Source of the DNA: Nymphaea colorata
Lineage: Eukaryota; Streptophyta; Magnoliopsida; Nymphaeales; Nymphaeaceae
Length of the DNA: 64,000 nucleotides
Direction: 5' to 3'
Assembly: GCF_008831285.2 (NCBI RefSeq)
Contig: NC_045149.1
Location: 14,224,629 to 14,288,628 of the forward strand
Positions 58,880 through 64,000 of the stretch are shown here, piece by piece. Position numbers and translations under genes: made by a program. The stretch's first letter is position 1; every line of letters begins with the position of its first letter. Under the pieces are notes generated by a model that was not told the origin of the DNA, ran no database searches, and worked only from the letters and a program-made list of their open reading frames with translations.

Positions 58880-60345
58880 ATAATATCCTATATTCAATGC
58901 TCTTATATGTTCTAAATCAGTCAGATTCAGTTCAAAAATTTGGATTCAGATTCAAATATAAAAATAGGGTTCCGATCGGATTCTGATTGTGACATCTGTT
59001 TTCAGATTCAGATTAGGATGAGTAAAAAATGGATTTAGATCAGATTCAAATTATGAAATCTGATTTTGGATGAGGAGAAAAATTAAATTCGGATCAGATT
59101 CAGATTGTGGAATCTAATTTCGGATTCAAATTTGGATACGGCCTTTTTCCATTTGTTTCGGAGCTCGAAGCCAACAGACGGTTAATAATATATTTTATTT
59201 CAAATATTTTTTCATTTTTATTTTTTGTATTTAGGTCCATCGATTTTCAAGAAAAACAAGGTCAGTCGTTCTCTTGAGTCCTCCCAACTCCTCCAAGAGT
59301 ATCGGTGACGACTGTTCACGATGTTCTTAATGAGCAGGCTGCCGAATAACCTCAACTTTTGAAGGCGGCCTGGAAATAACGTACCAGCAGGGGCGGGGGG
59401 GGGGGGTGCCTAGGCCATGGCAACGAAAAAAAATATATATTTGAAAAATCAAAATTTTTTAACTTGGCCCGACCCGTCACTCATCTTGGCCCAACCCATC
59501 GCTCGCCGGCCCCGCCCTCTCTCTAGCAGTAGCCCTACCCTAATTTGCCCCTCTCTCGCTTGCTCCCTCCATCTCTCGCCCTTCCCTATTTCACCCCTCT
59601 CTCTCGCTCCCCTACCTCTCAGGCTCTCTTTCACTTGCTCCTTCTCCTCCTGCCCTGGCCCACAACTACAGTCAAATGTTTACTATTGCTACTTGAATAC
59701 TGTCAATTGAGGGACTAAGTTACAATACGATATATTGGTTTTGCTTTTCAGGCTATTTGAACTTAACTTTGAGCTTGATCTGCATGTACAATTTGGGTAC
59801 TGTCTGTAGCTGGCTTAATTAGCAAGACTGTATGCTCTGAAGAAAGCTCATCAAGTCAGGCATTTGTTTTGTAAGTTCTTCTTTATTGGTGCCTTCTTGA
59901 AAGCTTCTGCAAGCTGCCAATTCGGAATATGAATATCATGCTATGCTTTAAAATTTGACAAGTAGCCTAGCTTATGTGCACCTTATGTTCACTGCTGACA
60001 CTTACGTCACTGTAATAGAAATAGAGAACCTTATCTGCCGAGGACAGATCATGCTTTGTGCTAAAGACACAAACAATTATTAAATGTGCCGTAGGACAGG
60101 TCGCGCTTCACGTTAATGACATGGGCAATTATATAGGACATCAGTTCACTTATACTATACTATGATTTACAAATATTATCTAAAGTGTGTGAGTACATAT
60201 ATATATATATATATAATATAATATATTATAGTTCGTTGGATCGTTTGGCCCACCCCTGAAAAATTCCTGGCTCTACCCCTGTGCACCAGCATGCTGGAGC
60301 TTGTGGACACTGAGAAATGGTTCCATATTTGGGTGGTGGCCTTTT
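58880..60345. repeat. Local duplication, right copy
   Basis: It repeats 55200-55850 (GATTCAG-type array at 58880-59120, then tttttgtatttaggtcc from about 59219 to 59345). It resumes at 60290 (agcatgctggagcttgtgga) after the hAT insertion. Another GATTCAG-type stretch follows at 60370-60440. Confidence 0.8.
59388..60281. mobile_element. Non-autonomous hAT element, 894 bp
   Basis: Ends caggggcgg on the left and, read inward from the right, caggggtagagccagg, the widespread CAGGGGCGGAGCC terminus of plant hAT elements. It is flanked by cgtaccag (59380-59387) and tgcaccag (60282-60289), an 8-bp duplication with two changes. The related copy at about 55759-55770 (cgtagcagcatgctgg) shows the unoccupied site. 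The interior has no transposase; the open frame at 59417-59710 is low-complexity C/T-rich sequence. Confidence 0.85.
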
Positions 60346-61462
60346 GGATATGAGTAATTACTTAAAACTAAATCTGAACTGAATCCGTATCTGATCCAAT
60401 ACTTATATATATCAGAATCTGAATCCGAATCTAGTCAGATGTTATTTTTTAAATCCAAAGACGATCTATTTCTTAATCACAGATTAATTTTTTTCCCATA
60501 TCTGTTTCTTTTTTTTTTTTGGAATGGTTCAATTGGACATGCGATGAAGATGGAAAATGACATTTAAAGTCTATCCATCTTACCAAGTGAATAACGAGGC
60601 AGTTCCAATTCTTTTGCTTACGTTACATGGAAAGGCATGATATCTAGATGAAAGGTAGAAAGAGAGAGAGAACATATAATTAAGTGACAAATTGTCAATG
60701 ACTTTGCAAAAATTGTCAAAAACAATAAAGGAATACAGAAAACGTATAAGAGAAAGGGAGGAAGGGGGTGGTAGGACTCAAAAGAGGAGTTCGAGTTGTG
60801 TGCGCCCGCCAGTGCATGAAACAATCATATGCCAAAAGAAAAAGAAAAATAGGGCATCTTTGAAATTACAGAAAAAGAACTGCCTTTTTGAGCCTTTTCA
60901 CTTTTTTCAATTGTTTTTTAATCTGTAAAAAAAAATTCTTTTTTTCTTTTAAACAGGAGCATATGTCATAAACGCGAATATCTCTTGTGAAATCCTTCAA
61001 AAGAGGAGTTCGAGCCACAAAGACGGGTAGCCTCCACTAGTTGCAGGCCACATCAGCATTGGGATTGATAACCATGTCCACCATCGCCACGAATTCCTCC
61101 GACTGAGGCATTATCTTCTTTTCCTCTTCGCTTGGAACCACTTCCTGAGGTGTGCTTAATCCTTGAGCGCTCACCCTAGGCCTGCTGACCGGCCCAAATG
61201 CAGAAGACACTAATCAATTCCTTGAAAACGTCACCGGTTTCATAATTTGTCGCGAAGTTTGAATGGTTATCATGCTTCAGCAGGCCTTAAGCGAGAGCTC
61301 AGGCTTGTTCCTCTGAGCCGCCGGCCACAGCTCCTGCTTCCCATGTGCAAATTGCAACCGCATAGGCATGAGAATGAACTATTAGAACCACATATCACAT
61401 ATGCTAGTGCAGATATAACTAAACAAATGCGTGCACACTCTACCAGCCTCCTATGGAAGACG
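60346..61462. other. Intergenic with one unexplained open minus-strand stretch
   Basis: Mostly without motifs. At about 61027-61200 the minus strand is open for about 57 codons (PRVSAQGLSTPQEVVP, then SEEEKKIMPQSEEFVAMV) and ends at a TAG. Composition looks coding, but I do not recognise it. It may be the last exon of a lost gene. Confidence 0.35.
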
Positions 61463-62254
61463 TGTTAAAACGTGGAAAAAAAAAAGAACTGAAGCATGTA
61501 CGTGGTTGTGGTTCGAACTTTTGATGCCTTTATCCATGGGAAAGGGAGGTTCCTCTTTATTCATTCAATGATGTTCTTGAGAAAAGATGGACTCTCAATA
61601 TATAGGGTACAGGCCACACCATTTTAGATAAGATAATCACGCAGTACGTGAATCCGTGATAAACAAAGTGTCAAGAAAGAAGGGATCACATCTCTTATCA
61701 AGATCTGTTATTGTCATGCAGACTACATTTTCGGTGGTTAATGGATTGGGATAGAAATGATAAGAGTAAATCAGCAAAACGTGATTTTAGGGATATTCAA
61801 AATAAGAATGTGCTGAAAATCAAGGAAATTGCTGAAGAAGTTGAAGATCTTGATATCAATGGAAAGACGAGAATTAAAGAAGAGGTTGAGAATCTTGATA
61901 TCAATAGAAAGACGGAAATTAAGGAAGAAGTTGGGGAGATTGATAAAAGCAAAATTGCTGAAATTACTTAAAAGGGAGGCACGGCAGATTTGTTCCATTA
62001 TAACCTTCCATTTTGTAATTCTTCATCCACTCAAAAAATTGTGGATCTTGTAAATATAACGTGAAATATGTTTTAGTGCTCTCAATTTTTCAAGAAATTG
62101 TGTAGTATCACGATTTTGTATACCAAAAATCTTGTAAGCGATAACCTTTATTTGTACTATATATATATGTTGCTTAAAGGAATAAATAATAACAAGTTCT
62201 CTCCAGCTTTATCTTTCACTCTTCCTCTGCTAAGTTTTCTCATGGTATCAGAGC
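61463..62254 (+). mobile_element. LTR remnant with primer-binding site
   Basis: tggtatcagagc at 62243-62254 directly follows ttttctca, the right structure for the end of a plus-strand copia 5' LTR and its tRNA-Met primer site. Upstream are a TATA-like run (62158-62168) and AATAAA-type signals (62181-62190), in the order expected for an LTR. The left end is uncertain; tgttaaaacg at 61463 is a candidate, giving about 780 bp. No second LTR lies in the window. Gag is not recognisable after the primer site. Confidence 0.55.
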
Positions 62255-63299
62255 AACATGAGAGAGGGAAATCGACTGCTCCCTTCCATCAACTCCAAAA
62301 AATCCAAGCTTTTGTAGAGAGGTTCTTCAGACACCTGGAATTGGAATAATCTTTTGCTTGACAGCAAGAATCGCCTGAAGAATCAGCACCGGCCTTCCTC
62401 TCTGCTGCCTGATACACCTTCGTCGCCAGCAAATTATTCCAGATAATGGCGGCAAAGGAAGTCAGGGAAGGGCACCTTTCTTGCCGGATTCTTCTTGTGC
62501 TCCGGCAGCAGCCCCTATCTCCAGAATTTCTAAGGGTCAACTGAATTTCTCTGCTTCGGATGTCAGTGACGAACCCATTGCAAATCCTCACGAATCATCT
62601 CTAGAAATCTCCTCTCGGCAGCTCTTGTTCTCAGCCTACAGGTTCAGCTCAACAGCAGGTTCTCTCAACCCTTCACTGAGTCACAAACTCAGGCAGTCAT
62701 ATTTGCTTCTGTTCAAAGGCTCTGGCTTCTTCCCTGATTTAAGACGGCAAAAGAGCTTCTCCAGCGGAGGAAAGAGGGAGGAAACAGAATTTGGGGCTGT
62801 TGGACTGTAATGAGGTGGTTTTCTTTTCTTTTTTTTTTTGGGCGCGCTTTGAACTATTTCTCTGTTTTCTCTGAGGAGAGCTTGACGGTGATATTCTGAG
62901 ATTCCTAGTTTTTCTGCCTCTTGAATGTGAGCATCAAAGCAGAAATTCGTGAAGCCTGCTCTGTTTGCGTCGAACGAACACCACCAAGTCGGGATTTTCT
63001 GCATTTATGATAATTTAGTCACTCATCTACTAGATATCTAAAGCTCGCAAGCTACAAAATCTACGTATGCATATGCATCAACTTTCCTTTTCCTAGCTTG
63101 CAGTTCCCGTCCTTTTTTCTTGTTCTATCAATGCATATAAATGTCCGTCTACATGTTCATGTTCATGTGTGCAACCCACTGAATGAGGCTTTTGGTTGTA
63201 CAAATTGTATCTTACATTTTTGGTGGATTTATGCTGTTTTTTTAACACTTAAATGGAAAAAGTGATTGTCTTTGCTAAAAGAAAGTTTTTCTATGTGGG
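62255..63299. other. Retroelement-flank-like sequence, no gene recognised
   Basis: This would be leader and gag if the LTR at 61463 belonged to a complete element, but the plus strand meets stops and shows no gag, zinc knuckle or protease. Minus-strand open stretches (62289-62591, 62681-63004) match nothing I know. Confidence 0.35.
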
Positions 63300-63399
63300 T
63301 GTTGGGAAACACAATAATAAGTCAGAAGGAAAAGCAGGTCCCTTGTTTTCCAAATAAATGTAAAGGATTGATTTATTTTTGTCATTCTTCCAAAGGGGA

Positions 63400-63794
63400 G
63401 GCCTTCCATCGTATCGTTTAAAGCCTGGCGACCACCTCCTTCATGTCCATTCTCTCAGTCGGTGATTTCCTTGAACACAACAACCCTGTCTCCATGATCA
63501 AGACAAGAAGCTCATTTGGAACAGTTTCGCTGTTATTTGCTTCAGAAGATGGCCTTTGGCGACATGATCTGAAATCGTTTCACAGTTATTTTGCTTCAGA
63601 AGATGACCATCGATGACATCTGAATTTGCAAGCAGAAATGGTTCAGCCACCCACTGCTTCAAAGTAAAGTCCCCAATAAAATGTTCATCGGTAGGCTTTC
63701 TTCTGGTAAACACCTCAAGCAGAAGAATCCCATAGCTGTAGATGTCTGCTTTGGTTGACACCTTTCCAGCCATCCTGAATTCTAATTCATCCAA
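63400..63794 (-). pseudogene. Second LRR receptor-kinase fragment (C-terminal lobe)
   Basis: The minus strand reads GKVSTKADIYSYGILLLEVF then TRRKPTDEHFIGDFTLKQWV, the C-lobe of a subfamily XII receptor kinase after the activation segment (DVYSFGILLLE-type motif). After HLLKQNNCETIS the sequence repeats a short HLLKQ segment and shifts frame, a small internal duplication near 63540-63600. Only the last exon lies here. The window ends at 64000, still in intron-like sequence homologous to 57490-57690, so upstream exons could lie beyond the edge. The kinase end is damaged relative to its relative at 57174. Confidence 0.8.
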
Positions 63795-64000
63795 TCAACA
63801 AGGTCAGACATGATCCTGGCAATATTAGCAAACAATGAACATTGTCGTTAATGAGATGGCTTCAAAAATAAAGAAAGTAGTGCAAAAAATTAGGACTAAT
63901 TATTTTGTTTTGATTTATGGTGCACATGAAACTCTATTTTTTGTTTCCATGCATTTATAAGGAGGAAGTGAAATTTTACTAAGGAAAGAAACATATTCAA

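Noticed and set aside
59417-59710. 97-codon Pro/Ser/Leu-rich frame
   Set aside because: It lies inside the non-autonomous hAT element in a C/T-rich run, with no protein motif.
61711-61971. 86-codon frame with EEVEDLDINGKT repeats
   Set aside because: A short tandem duplication within the likely LTR. The KEEVENLDIN units are products of the DNA repeat, and I know no protein of this kind.

Overview
This window is nuclear DNA of a flowering plant. The evidence is the set of gene families present: a CC-NB-LRR resistance gene, a subfamily-XII-type LRR receptor kinase, a BSL Kelch-phosphatase, a plant CNNM-like DUF21 protein, the sterol enzyme CPI1 and a DG1-type PPR protein. Spliceosomal introns, Ty1/copia and hAT elements, MITE-like sequences and a long satellite array agree with this. 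The species cannot be named from the sequence. No host gene in the window looks intact. The only long uninterrupted reading frame belongs to a copia retrotransposon, so this is a repeat-rich region holding decayed gene pieces.

Layout. 1-4.4 kb: AT-rich, transposon-like sequence without a gene. 4.45-8.0 kb (minus): an NLR pseudogene with a 47-bp minisatellite just upstream. 8.74-12.15 kb: a nearly complete hAT transposon with 8-bp target duplication and a frameshifted transposase. 12.5-14.3 kb: an unusual TpA-rich, stop-saturated tract. 14.3-17.6 kb: hAT-end-like and LTR-like remnants. 18.1-24.4 kb: exons from at least four unrelated host genes (BSL, DUF21/CNNM, DG1, CPI1), all on the minus strand and mostly with splice sites preserved. 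24.0-33.1 kb and 34.3-38.0 kb: two copies of a duplication carrying a CPI1 exon and a broken plus-strand gene related to plant gar2-like nucleolar proteins. The first copy was later split by a complete copia element (25.75-31.19 kb) whose LTRs look identical. The second copy preserves the empty insertion site. 42.2-53.3 kb: a satellite array of units of about 115 bp that repeatedly switches strand, itself interrupted by an older, decayed copia element (42.28-47.88 kb). 53.3-64 kb: MITE-like elements, a degenerate GATTCAG-type repeat, a 0.9-kb non-autonomous hAT element, an LTR remnant with primer-binding site, and two related LRR-receptor-kinase pseudogene pieces lying in a local segmental duplication.

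How the parts relate. There is no operon or pathway here. The order of events can be partly read: the gar2-like gene was already broken before duplication, because both copies share the same stops and frameshift. Then came the duplication, and then the copia insertion. The gene-fragment block at 18-24 kb looks like exon capture or transduplication, or repeated segmental duplication. Together with the strand-switching satellite it is the feature most worth following up.
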